Assembly (NCBI GenBank): GCA_963169345.1 | Contig: CAUJCT010000027.1 | Span: 1 to 64,000, forward strand | Direction: 5' to 3' | DNA: 64,000 nt | DNA from: Bacteroidota bacterium | GTDB lineage: Bacteria > Bacteroidota > Bacteroidia > NS11-12g > UBA955 | Shown: in pieces, positions 27,289 through 34,958 of the stretch | Position numbering within the stretch: the first letter of the stretch is position 1 | Layout of the letters: the number at the start of each line of letters is the position of its first letter | Notes under the pieces: generated by a model | Told to the model about the DNA's origin: nothing | Databases searched by the model: none | What the model saw: the letters and a program-made list of their open reading frames with translations, nothing else | Position numbers and translations under genes: made by a program

Positions 27289-28293
27289 CTAAATTATTTG
27301 AAAAATTCTTCTATATGAATTTCCATCAATGTTTATTTCTATAATAAACATACCTGATTGTAAATTATTAATTAAATCTATTTCGTACATATGAAAGTCA
27401 TTTATAGAAAGTTCAAAATCTATTTGCTTTCCTTGAATGTTATAAATTTTCACGTTTGAATATGTTAAATCTACTGAAGTATTTATGTAAAATGTTTTAA
27501 AGGTCGGGATTGGATAAATCGTAAAATCAAATGTTTCTTTTTCAGAAATTTGAATTCCACTATTCAAAACTTTTTTATTGTAAAGAGCTAAAATTTCTTT
27601 ATTAGTTAAAACTCTATTATATATTTTAACTTCATCTATTTTTCCATGAAAGAAATTTGCTGCCATCCTAGTTCCCAATGTACCTCCCGGACTAATACCC
27701 CAATTTGGTTTAGTTCCATGTGTACTATCATTAAATCCATTATAACTTCTTATGTTTTGATTTAAAATCCCATTTATATAAAGTCTCATTTGAAACGAAT
27801 CTCTGACTAAAACCAAATGATACCACTTAGCCTCTAGCGGCATCTCTGATGTTGAAATTAATGTTAACATTGGAGAACCAAAATTATACGATCCTCCAAA
27901 CCAACCTTGCATCAAATTTGTATTAGTTAGTGCAATATTTGTTCCACCCGATTCACCACCAACAGCAATTACATATTGTGTTTGCCCTGCATCAGGTAAT
28001 GAAGATGGAAACGCCCATACTGAATAGGTAAAAACATCTATCATTAAACTATCTGTTGGAAAACTAATAAAATCATTTTTCCCATCAAAAAAATAACACC
28101 CTGCCATTTTTCCATACATATCACTTGAAAGAATTGGACCATTTATTAAACCATTTCTTTCATTACCACTATAATCTTTCAAATCTCCATTTAATGGAAA
28201 ATACACAATCAAACCAGAATCCAAGTTTATTTGACAATTAAGTGTATTTGTAATCAAAGCTAGTATTATACTAATTATAAAAATTTTCATCAT
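27289..28293 (-). CDS. Secreted LamG-domain protein with T9SS type A sorting domain
   Basis: A 334-residue paralogue of the protein at 12307. A signal peptide (about residues 1-20, ending LNCQ) precedes a LamG domain with the same landmarks: IVYFPLNGDLKDYSGNERNG, YSVWAFPSSL, WYHLVLVRDSFQMRLYINGI and GKIDEVKIYNRVLT. The end is the type A sorting domain FTIYPIPTFKTFYI ... SGMFIIEINIDG. It is AT-rich compared with polA, which lies 34 bp upstream on the same strand, so readthrough from polA is possible. Function beyond ligand binding is unknown. Confidence 0.85.
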   Translation of the reverse strand: MMKIFIISIILALITNTLNCQINLDSGLIVYFPLNGDLKDYSGNERNGLINGPILSSDMYGKMAGCYFFDGKNDFISFPTDSLMIDVFTYSVWAFPSSLPDAGQTQYVIAVGGESGGTNIALTNTNLMQGWFGGSYNFGSPMLTLISTSEMPLEAKWYHLVLVRDSFQMRLYINGILNQNIRSYNGFNDSTHGTKPNWGISPGGTLGTRMAANFFHGKIDEVKIYNRVLTNKEILALYNKKVLNSGIQISEKETFDFTIYPIPTFKTFYINTSVDLTYSNVKIYNIQGKQIDFELSINDFHMYEIDLINNLQSGMFIIEINIDGNSYRRIFQII

Positions 28294-28327
28294 AATATAT
28301 TTAAAATAAAACCCTTACCTTCCTCCC

Positions 28328-31135
28328 CTAATGCGCTTCCAGCCAATTTTTGCCACTGCCGGCTTCGGCTATCACTGGTACTTTGAGGGGCATGGCGTTT
28401 TGCATTTCTTCCTGTATCAGCGTTTTTAATTCTTCTAACTCCGACTTATGGACGTCAAACAACAATTCGTCGTGAACCTGTAAGATCATTTTGGATTTGT
28501 AATGTCCCCCTTTTAGTCGATTCTGCACATTGATCATAGCCAGCTTAATCATGTCTGCGGCGGTACCCTGAATTGGCGCATTAATAGCGTTTCGCTCAGC
28601 AAAACTTCTTACTGTGGCATTGGCCGAATTGATGTCTCTTAAATACCTTCTTCGTCCCATCAGTGTCTCCACATAGCCCCTCGAACGCGCTTCTTCTATA
28701 ACCCGGTTCATATAGGATTTTATGCCCGGAAACTGAGAGAAGTAATTGTCTATGATTTCCTTGGCTTCTGTCCTGCTGATACCCAGATTTTCGGCCAATC
28801 CGAAAGCACCCTGTCCGTATATCAATCCAAAGTTTACGCTTTTAGCTTTATACCTTTGTTCTTTTGTAACCTCTTCTATGGCGACTCCAAATACTTTTGC
28901 TGCAGTAGCCGTGTGGATGTCTATGTTCTTTGAAAATGCCTCCATCATGCCTTCGTCTCCGCTGATACTGGCTATCACTCTCAATTCAATCTGCGAATAG
29001 TCGGCACTGACTATCACATGGTCTTCATCTCTCGGTATAAAAGCTTTACGCACTTCACGTCCCTTCTCTGTGCGAATTGGTATGTTTTGCAAATTCGGGT
29101 TGGTAGAACTCAATCTTCCTGTTGCTGCAACAGCTTGATTAAATGTAGTGTGAACGCGACCAGTCTTTGGATTGATCAGCTCTGGCAAGGCATCCACATA
29201 GGTCGATTTAAGTTTCTGCAAGCCTCTGAAATCTAAAATATCCTGCACAATTGAACTCTTATGGGCCAGCTTAAGTAAAATATCTTCACCTGTCTGATAC
29301 TGTCCTGTCTTAGTCTTCTTAGCTTTCTCATCCAGCTTCAACTTATCAAACAGAATTTTGCCAAGTTGTAATGGAGAGGCTATATTGAATTTCTCTCCAG
29401 CTTGCTCATAAATTCTGGCTTCAATTTCAACAACTTCCTTCCCTATTTCCTCTGAATATTGTCTTAAGAAATCGGCATCCACTCTTACACCTTCGCGTTC
29501 CATATCCGCTAAGACCGGCACCAATGGCAATTCTATTTTCTCCAAAACATTGGTAGCGTTAAGAGTGGCAATTTTAGGCGCTAATATATCTTTCAACTGC
29601 AAAGTTATATCAGCGTCTTCTGCTGCGTATTCCTTCACTTTTTCAATATCCACTTCCGACATTTTCAGTTGGTTTTTACCCTTTTTGCCTATTAAAGTTT
29701 CAATTGAAACAGGGTCATATTTTAAATATTGCCTCGACAACTCATCCATATTATGCCTCTTGTCAGGCTCAATTAAATAATGCGCCAACATCGTATCAAA
29801 ATAAGGCTCACTGACTTCCATCCCGTAATTTTTCAGAATCTGCAAATCATATTTCAAATTTTGCGCAACCTTCAAAGCCTTTGATTCAAAAGCAGGAGCA
29901 AACATTTTTAGGTCATTTGGACTAGATATTTTAACGTAATAAGCTTCTCCCTTTTTGAAAGAAACTGCCAAGCCCAGAGCATCGGCATTCAAAGCATCTA
30001 AACCTGTTGTTTCAGTATCAAAACAAAAGGCATCAGCATCCAGCATTTTTCTCAGCAAAGTCTGCCTTCCTTCATCAGAATCTATTAACTGATAATTATG
30101 CTCTACATTCTCAATAGTATCATAAACAGCCGAAGGATCCGGAATTTCATCTTCAACAAAGACACTGGGTTCGCTATTTTCAGAAGCAGTTTGTGCAGGC
30201 TGACTGAATAAATCGGCCTGAGCACTTTGCTTAGGTGCAGGAGCCGGAGAGGGCGTAGGTTCTTCACCTAAAACTCTCTTGGTCAGTTGCCTGAATTCAA
30301 GCTCATTGAACAGTTCTCTTACTTTATCCTTATCAATATCCTTTACCTGATAATCATCCAGAAAATGATCGATAGGCACTTGTGTATTAATAGTGGCCAA
30401 GTGTTTGGATAAAAGGCCTTGTTCTCTGAAATTAATCAGATTTTCCTGTTGTTTACCTTTGAATTTATCGGTATTGGCCAAAATATTTTCGAGGGAGCCA
30501 TATTCTTTAATCAGTTTCTTAGCGGTTTTTTCGCCCATGCCTGGAATTCCGGGGATGTTGTCAACGGCATCACCCCATATCGCCAGAATGTCGATGACCT
30601 GATGGATGTGCTCAATTTCCCACTTCTTAAGTACTTCCGGAACACCCATGATTTCGTAGTCGTTACCCAATCGAGCCGGTTTAAAAATAAACACATGCTC
30701 ATTCACCAACTGACCAAAATCCTTATCCGGTGTCATCATAAAAACTTTGCAATCCGGGGAGCCATCTCTGAGTGCAATTGTTCCTATGATATCGTCAGCT
30801 TCATAGCCATCTTTGGTTATCACAGGGATATTGAAAGCTTCAAGTATTCTGAAAATATATGGAATACTTTTACTCAGATCTTCAGGCATTTCTTCACGAT
30901 GAGCCTTGTAAGCTTCGTATACTTCATGTCTTTCAGTTGGTGCCGAGGTATCAAACACCACAGCCAAATGCGTAGGTTTTTGATTTTTAATAACATCGAG
31001 AATGGTATTGACAAAGCCATACATAGCAGAAGTATTCAAACCATAGGAGGTTATGCGCGGGTTCTGGCTAAAGGCAAAAAAGGCTCTGTAAATAAGGGCC
31101 ATGCCATCTAAAAGGAATAAACGTTTCTCACTCAT
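28328..31135 (-). CDS. polA: DNA polymerase I
   Basis: A 935-residue repair and Okazaki-processing polymerase. Residues 1-290 are the 5'-3' flap exonuclease (LFLLDGMALIYRAFFAF, GYEADDIIGT, WGDAVDNIPGIPGMGEKTA). Residues about 350-530 are the 3'-5' proofreading domain with an intact FDTETTGL exo I motif, so this copy probably proofreads. The polymerase domain shows motif A SADYSQIELRVIAS, motif B RYKAKSVNFGLIYGQG and motif C LQVHDELLFDV. An acidic/Pro-rich linker (APAPKQSAQ) separates the first two domains. A TAACTTCG box lies 7 nt before the ATG. Confidence 0.97.
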   Translation of the reverse strand: MSEKRLFLLDGMALIYRAFFAFSQNPRITSYGLNTSAMYGFVNTILDVIKNQKPTHLAVVFDTSAPTERHEVYEAYKAHREEMPEDLSKSIPYIFRILEAFNIPVITKDGYEADDIIGTIALRDGSPDCKVFMMTPDKDFGQLVNEHVFIFKPARLGNDYEIMGVPEVLKKWEIEHIHQVIDILAIWGDAVDNIPGIPGMGEKTAKKLIKEYGSLENILANTDKFKGKQQENLINFREQGLLSKHLATINTQVPIDHFLDDYQVKDIDKDKVRELFNELEFRQLTKRVLGEEPTPSPAPAPKQSAQADLFSQPAQTASENSEPSVFVEDEIPDPSAVYDTIENVEHNYQLIDSDEGRQTLLRKMLDADAFCFDTETTGLDALNADALGLAVSFKKGEAYYVKISSPNDLKMFAPAFESKALKVAQNLKYDLQILKNYGMEVSEPYFDTMLAHYLIEPDKRHNMDELSRQYLKYDPVSIETLIGKKGKNQLKMSEVDIEKVKEYAAEDADITLQLKDILAPKIATLNATNVLEKIELPLVPVLADMEREGVRVDADFLRQYSEEIGKEVVEIEARIYEQAGEKFNIASPLQLGKILFDKLKLDEKAKKTKTGQYQTGEDILLKLAHKSSIVQDILDFRGLQKLKSTYVDALPELINPKTGRVHTTFNQAVAATGRLSSTNPNLQNIPIRTEKGREVRKAFIPRDEDHVIVSADYSQIELRVIASISGDEGMMEAFSKNIDIHTATAAKVFGVAIEEVTKEQRYKAKSVNFGLIYGQGAFGLAENLGISRTEAKEIIDNYFSQFPGIKSYMNRVIEEARSRGYVETLMGRRRYLRDINSANATVRSFAERNAINAPIQGTAADMIKLAMINVQNRLKGGHYKSKMILQVHDELLFDVHKSELEELKTLIQEEMQNAMPLKVPVIAEAGSGKNWLEAH

Positions 31136-31233
31136 TACAGTGCGAAGTTAATGAAATAAATTTAGGGCTGAAAGGCTGAATTGCTGAATCACTGAAATGT
31201 GTTGCGTTAGAAAGATTAAAGGATGAAGGGAAT

Positions 31234-31275
31234 AGGATCTAGGGGTTAGGATTTAGGGGTTAATAGTTAATAGTT
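31234..31275. repeat. Heptanucleotide array (6 x 7 bp)
   Basis: Six heptamers in perfect register: AGGATCT, AGGGGTT, AGGATTT, AGGGGTT, AATAGTT, AATAGTT. The last two run into copy B of the 45-bp repeat. Confidence 0.85.
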
Positions 31276-31310
31276 AGCGAAAAGCGGTCAACCTTATTTA
31301 GGCATGGACA
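31266..31310. repeat. 45-bp direct repeat, copy B
   Basis: Identical over 45 bases to 97-141. The base before and the base after differ between the copies, so the repeat ends are sharp. It is bracketed on both sides by heptanucleotide arrays. Confidence 0.9.
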
Positions 31311-31345
31311 AATAACCAATAACTAATAACCAATAACTAATAACC
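31311..31345. repeat. Heptanucleotide array (5 x AATAACY)
   Basis: AATAACC and AATAACT alternate five times with no interruption, starting at the base after copy B of the 45-bp repeat. Confidence 0.85.
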
Positions 31346-31596
31346 ATTTCGCCACAATTCAGCGATTCAGCATTCCCCAACGACTTAACGACTTATGTTC
31401 CTTTAAGCGTCGCGATAAATCGACGACGCCTACGGAAGCGACAAAAATGATTGTGGGCATTGTTTGCAGTAAGTATATTGTCTACCAACAAGACATGCGA
31501 CTTAACGACTTAACGGCGAAGCCTCGACTTAACGCCTTTCTTTGACACGTGTGGGTTTACATGCGCAGACAAAAGGTATGTAAAGAAATATATGAT

Positions 31597-31680
31597 CTAT
31601 GAAACCGCCACCTCATCCGGGACTTGAATCTCGTCATTTACTATTTCTATGAAACCGCCGTCCCGCTGGGACTTTGATTC
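31597..31680. repeat. Imperfect direct repeat with 50-bp period
   Basis: CTATGAAACCGCC occurs at 31597-31609 and again at 31647-31659. Each copy is followed after about 8 bp by GGGACTT and a GATTC/GAATC end. The second copy contains the small palindrome GTCCC-GCT-GGGAC. Only two units are present, so it is not a CRISPR array. Confidence 0.7.
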
Positions 31681-31812
31681 CAGATTAACTATAAAACTTA
31701 TATACAAGCAAAACGCTTTCATCTCTACCGCGAAACAATTCAGCAGCGAAGCCTCAGCATTTCAGCTATTCAGCATTCCCCAACGACTTAACAACTTAAC
31801 GACTTAACTTCC

Positions 31813-31820
31813 TATCTTTG
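31813..31820 (+). promoter_or_regulatory. -7 promoter box of the thioesterase-smpB operon
   Basis: TATCTTTG is a perfect TAnnTTTG match, 4 nt before the ATG at 31825. Confidence 0.6.
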
Positions 31821-31824
31821 CCTT

Positions 31825-32223
31825 ATGAAGTCCATATTTAAAACCGGTGATGTGAAAATATTCGAAAAAATAGTTGGGCCAAATGATATAGCTGAATTTG
31901 AAAGTGGTAAGGTTCACGATGTTTATGGCACTTTTGCGCTGGGACGGGATGCCGAATGGAGCAGTCGGTTGTTTGTGCTGGAAATGAAGGAAGATGATGA
32001 AGAAGGGATAGGTACATTCTTAAATATTAAGCACCATTCACCGGCCTTATTAGGTGAAACAGTTCGGTTTACAGCGGTAATTTCCAAACTCGAAAAAAAC
32101 ATTGTCGATTGTCATGTTAAGGCAGAAGTTGGCTCCCGACTTATTGCAACATGTGAGACAGGTCAGAAAATAATTAAAAAAGAAAAGCTAAATTTGCTGT
32201 TTGAGAGTTTAAAAAGCCAATGA
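31825..32223 (+). CDS. Hotdog-fold thioesterase-like protein
   Basis: A 132-residue protein with the outline of the FlK-like acyl-CoA thioesterases: GTFALGRDAEWSSRLFVLEM, then GIGTFLNIKHHSPALLGETVRFTAVI, the strand-turn block that contacts the thioester in this fold, then a further strand and CETGQKIIKK. The substrate is not evident. The ATG at the end overlaps smpB by 4 bp (ATGA), so the two genes are coupled. A longer acidic loop (KEDDEEG near residue 57) is unusual. Confidence 0.75.
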   Translation: MKSIFKTGDVKIFEKIVGPNDIAEFESGKVHDVYGTFALGRDAEWSSRLFVLEMKEDDEEGIGTFLNIKHHSPALLGETVRFTAVISKLEKNIVDCHVKAEVGSRLIATCETGQKIIKKEKLNLLFESLKSQ

Positions 32224-32669
32224 GCGAAAAGGGCGTAAGCATTGTCAACAGAAAAGCGAATTTTGAATATCATACCGAGCTGAAATTCACGGCCGGAATG
32301 GTATTAATGGGTACCGAAGTGAAGAGTATTCGCAATGGGAACGCCAATATCAGCGATGCTTATTGTATGATGGAAGACGGTGAACTCATTATTAAAAACA
32401 TGCACATTAGTGAGTTTAAGCAAGCTAGTTTCACCAAACACGAAACATTGCGCAACAGGAAATTGTTGTTGAACAAACAGGAATTGAAAAAAATCGCCAA
32501 CAGATTAAAGGAAAAAGGAACTGCAGTTTTTCCGATTAAATTATATGAAAACGACAGAGGTTTTCTTAAGCTGGACATTGGAGTTGGAAAAGGAAAGAAA
32601 GCATTTGATAAACGGGATGATATTAAATCAAAAGACATTCAAAGAGAATTAGCTAAAATCAAATTTTGA
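32220..32669 (+). CDS. smpB: SsrA-binding protein
   Basis: Binds tmRNA and brings it to stalled ribosomes for trans-translation. The 149-residue protein has the family core NRKANFEYHTELKFTAGMVL, GTEVKSIRNGNANISDAYC near residue 31, and a basic C-terminal tail (GKGKKAFDKRDDIKSKD) that reaches the decoding centre. It overlaps the preceding thioesterase gene by 4 bp and the following outer-membrane-type gene by 4 bp. The tmRNA gene itself is not in this window. Confidence 0.95.
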   Translation: MSEKGVSIVNRKANFEYHTELKFTAGMVLMGTEVKSIRNGNANISDAYCMMEDGELIIKNMHISEFKQASFTKHETLRNRKLLLNKQELKKIANRLKEKGTAVFPIKLYENDRGFLKLDIGVGKGKKAFDKRDDIKSKDIQRELAKIKF

Positions 32670-33262
32670 GACTGTTGTTTTTCATATCATTCGTAATCCT
32701 GAATATTGGTCAAGTAAATGCCCAGCTATTTGGTCGCAATGACCTTGGATTGAATGTAGGAATAATGACATTTCACCAGGCATCTCTCAATAATTCTGTT
32801 AATACCAATACCCGCATTTCAAGGGTAACTGAACTCGACAAGAGATTTGTATTGGGTCGTAAAACTTCATTTGAAACCGGATTGGGATATGGTACACTTG
32901 AGAATCTGGACAACAGATTCAGCAGCAACGAACACAGTAAGTTCCTCAGAATTAAACTTGGATTGTTACTTCATTTGCCTCAGCAATACACCCCTACCAA
33001 CTGGTCGCCCCGCAAGTTTAACCCCTATTTTAAAGTTGCTTATAATTTTGACTTCTTCGACCATACCTATACCTCCGTCAATGGCAATTCTTTGGGCAGC
33101 AGCTTAAAATATGGCGTCGGAGCTGTTTACAGAGTATCTCATTACCTAGGTGTATTCTATGAATTTTCACACAACCAAAGAGTCACTAAAGATTACAGGA
33201 CCTTTTTTCAGCACAATCTTGGAATTATAATCAACATGGATCAGATTTATCTTCCACGTTAA
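32666..33262 (+). CDS. Predicted outer-membrane beta-barrel protein
   Basis: A 198-residue protein with a signal peptide (FISFVILNIGQVNAQ) followed by alternating-hydrophobicity strands, such as SFETGLGYGTL, FLRIKLGLLLHLP, YFKVAYNFDFF, LKYGVGAVYRVSHYLGVFYEFSH and HNLGIIINM. This pattern is that of small 8-stranded OmpA/OprF-like barrels of Bacteroidota. The start is TTG overlapping the smpB stop; no ATG precedes the signal peptide. The 3' end overlaps the convergent small lipoprotein gene by 4 bp. Confidence 0.7.
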   Translation: MRLLFFISFVILNIGQVNAQLFGRNDLGLNVGIMTFHQASLNNSVNTNTRISRVTELDKRFVLGRKTSFETGLGYGTLENLDNRFSSNEHSKFLRIKLGLLLHLPQQYTPTNWSPRKFNPYFKVAYNFDFFDHTYTSVNGNSLGSSLKYGVGAVYRVSHYLGVFYEFSHNQRVTKDYRTFFQHNLGIIINMDQIYLPR

Positions 33263-33450
33263 TTCCCCCATTTTTTGCGTCTTCTTTCTTTCTTGGAAAA
33301 CAAACCAATGTTTTTCTTTCTGCGTTTTGATGGACCATCATCGGAAACATTGTTGGATGTATCGCAGGATTTGGCCTTACAGGAAGGCAAACCGGTACTT
33401 AGAAAAACAGACATCAAGATTAAGAATAGTGCTTTTTTATATAAGCGCAT
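33259..33450 (-). CDS. Small basic lipoprotein
   Basis: A 63-residue protein. LILMSVFLSTGLPSC is a lipoprotein signal with the lipobox cysteine near residue 24, followed by a short Cys/Ser/Asp stretch and a strongly basic C-terminal third (KRRKKNIGLFSKKERRRKK). Small lipoproteins with a GLFxKK-type tail recur in Bacteroidota; their function is not known to me. A perfect TAATTTTG box at 33456-33463 (minus strand) ends 5 nt before the ATG, which supports that this short frame is a real gene. Confidence 0.72.
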   Translation of the reverse strand: MRLYKKALFLILMSVFLSTGLPSCKAKSCDTSNNVSDDGPSKRRKKNIGLFSKKERRRKKWGN

Positions 33451-33552
33451 TATTACAAAATTAATATTTATAGTTTAAAACTACCAAGAAAATTTGCATT
33501 ATACTACCCCTTTCTGTGATTAAAGTTACTGAATCAGACGACCTTTTGATTT

Positions 33553-33560
33553 TAATTTTG
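33553..33560 (+). promoter_or_regulatory. -7 promoter box of the tauE-like operon
   Basis: TAATTTTG, a perfect TAnnTTTG match, is 10 nt before the ATG at 33571. Confidence 0.5.
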
Positions 33561-33570
33561 CGTTATAAAC

Positions 33571-34374
33571 ATGGAAATTTTAGGATATGTACTGGCTTTC
33601 ATCGTAGGCTTATCTTTAGGTCTTATTGGTGGTGGTGGCTCCATACTAACTTTGCCTATTCTGGTTTATATTATGGGTGTTGAAGCTGAGCTCGGCACCG
33701 CATATTCACTTTTTATTGTTGGTACAACAGCTTTGGTTTCGGGGCTGCAATACGCCAAACAAAAGAAAGTTGAACTAAAAACTGCTGTTATCTTTGGTAT
33801 ACCATCCATCGTTTCCGTTTATCTGACACGGGCCTTTTTAGTACCTGTAATTCCTAATCCTGTCTTCAGTACATCGACATTTATTTTAGACAAAAACACA
33901 TCTTTTATGCTTTTGTTTTCAATCGTTATGTTACTGGCGGCCTTCAGTATGTTAAAACCGGGTAAGAAAAAAACTGAACCTGAGGTAAACAGCCAACCTC
34001 AATACAACTATCCCATGATATTTATTGAAGGCATTTTTGTTGGGTTACTTACAGGATTAGTTGGTGCCGGGGGTGGATTCCTCATAATTCCGGCCTTGGT
34101 TTTATTTGCCCGACTTCCAATGAAGCTAGCCATTGGGACATCTTTGCTCATTATTGCCACTAAATCTCTTATAGGTTTTATTGGAGATATTCAAAGCCGA
34201 CAGGATATAGATTGGAAATTGCTGATATTATTTTCGGGAATTTCTATTGTCGGTAGTTTTGTCGGCAATCTACTGGCTCAAAAATTTGACAATACTTTCC
34301 TTAAAAAATTGTTTGCCTGGTTTGTACTTTTGATGGGAACATTCATACTTACTAACGAATTATTTATCAAATGA
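33571..34374 (+). CDS. TauE/SafE-family membrane permease
   Basis: A 267-residue inner-membrane protein with seven to eight helices and the two internal repeats of the family: GLSLGLIGGGGSILTLPILVY at the N-terminus and VGLLTGLVGAGGGFLIIPALVL after residue 155. Members export sulfite, sulfoacetate or similar anions, or take up sulfur compounds. The 4-bp overlap with a methyltransferase and a rhodanese lipoprotein next in line suggests a sulfur-related group, though this is inference. Confidence 0.88.
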   Translation: MEILGYVLAFIVGLSLGLIGGGGSILTLPILVYIMGVEAELGTAYSLFIVGTTALVSGLQYAKQKKVELKTAVIFGIPSIVSVYLTRAFLVPVIPNPVFSTSTFILDKNTSFMLLFSIVMLLAAFSMLKPGKKKTEPEVNSQPQYNYPMIFIEGIFVGLLTGLVGAGGGFLIIPALVLFARLPMKLAIGTSLLIIATKSLIGFIGDIQSRQDIDWKLLILFSGISIVGSFVGNLLAQKFDNTFLKKLFAWFVLLMGTFILTNELFIK

Positions 34375-34952
34375 AACTCGACAAACAATTTTGGGACGAC
34401 AGATACAAGCAAAATGAAACCGGATGGGACTTATCAGGCATTTCACCACCCTTAAAAGCGTACATTGACCAGCTTAAAAACAAAGATATAGATATTCTTA
34501 TTCCTGGTTGCGGCAATGCTTATGAAGCTGAATATTTAAATGAACTTGGCTTTAATTCAGTCACATTATTAGATATATCACCCAGCCTGGTAAATCAGTT
34601 AAAAATTAAACTACAGGATAAAAAAGGAATAGACATTATCGAATCAGATTTCTTTGAACATCAAAATTCTTACGATTTGATTTTGGAACAGACTTTTTTT
34701 TGTGCCCTTGAACCGAAATTAAGGTCACAATATGTAGCAAAGATGCATCAACTATTAAAACCAAAAGGGAAATTAGCAGGATTGCTATTTCAGGTTGAAT
34801 TTGAAAGACAAGGCCCGCCATTTGGTGGTGACACAAACAGCTACAAAGAACTTTTCAGTCCGTATTTCGAAATCAAAACAATGTCTACAGCCTACAATTC
34901 AATTCTTCCAAGAGCGAATAATGAGGCTTTCATCATACTTCAAAAAAAATAA
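34371..34952 (+). CDS. TPMT-family SAM-dependent methyltransferase
   Basis: A 193-residue enzyme of the thiopurine S-methyltransferase family, which methylates thiols, selenium or tellurium compounds. The N-terminus QFWDDRYKQNETGWDLSGISPPLKAY is the family hallmark (W...RY...TGWD...P), motif I is DILIPGCGNAYEAEYL near residue 40, and EQTFFCALEPKLR near 105 matches the family's active-site region. GPPFGGD near 145 is also typical. The gene overlaps the upstream permease by 4 bp (ATGA). Confidence 0.88.
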   Translation: MKLDKQFWDDRYKQNETGWDLSGISPPLKAYIDQLKNKDIDILIPGCGNAYEAEYLNELGFNSVTLLDISPSLVNQLKIKLQDKKGIDIIESDFFEHQNSYDLILEQTFFCALEPKLRSQYVAKMHQLLKPKGKLAGLLFQVEFERQGPPFGGDTNSYKELFSPYFEIKTMSTAYNSILPRANNEAFIILQKK

Positions 34953-34958
34953 ATCAAT

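Larger units (their letters stand above)
31136..31824. other. Intergenic repeat mosaic without genes
   Basis: No credible reading frame is present in these 689 bp. The stretch is a patchwork of short repeats: TGAA-type words (31167-31198), a heptad array (31234-31275), the 45-bp core (31266-31310), a second heptad array (31311-31345), ATTCAGC words (31356-31373 and 31736-31778), CGACTTAA words (31380-31396, 31496-31530, 31780-31808) and a pair of 50-bp-spaced repeats (31597-31680). The polA promoter is at its left end and the thioesterase promoter at its right end. Confidence 0.75.

Noticed and set aside
30419-31111. 230-residue open frame antisense to polA
   Set aside because: It lies wholly opposite the conserved exonuclease domain of polA and has no promoter, signal or family-like motif; it is a shadow frame.
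31597-31680. Possible two-repeat CRISPR array
   Set aside because: The repeats are imperfect, only two units exist and no cas gene is present.
31600-31690. tRNA-like words (GGGACTTGAATC) suggesting a tRNA remnant
   Set aside because: No acceptor stem, anticodon arm or T-loop GTTCRA pairing can be built around it.
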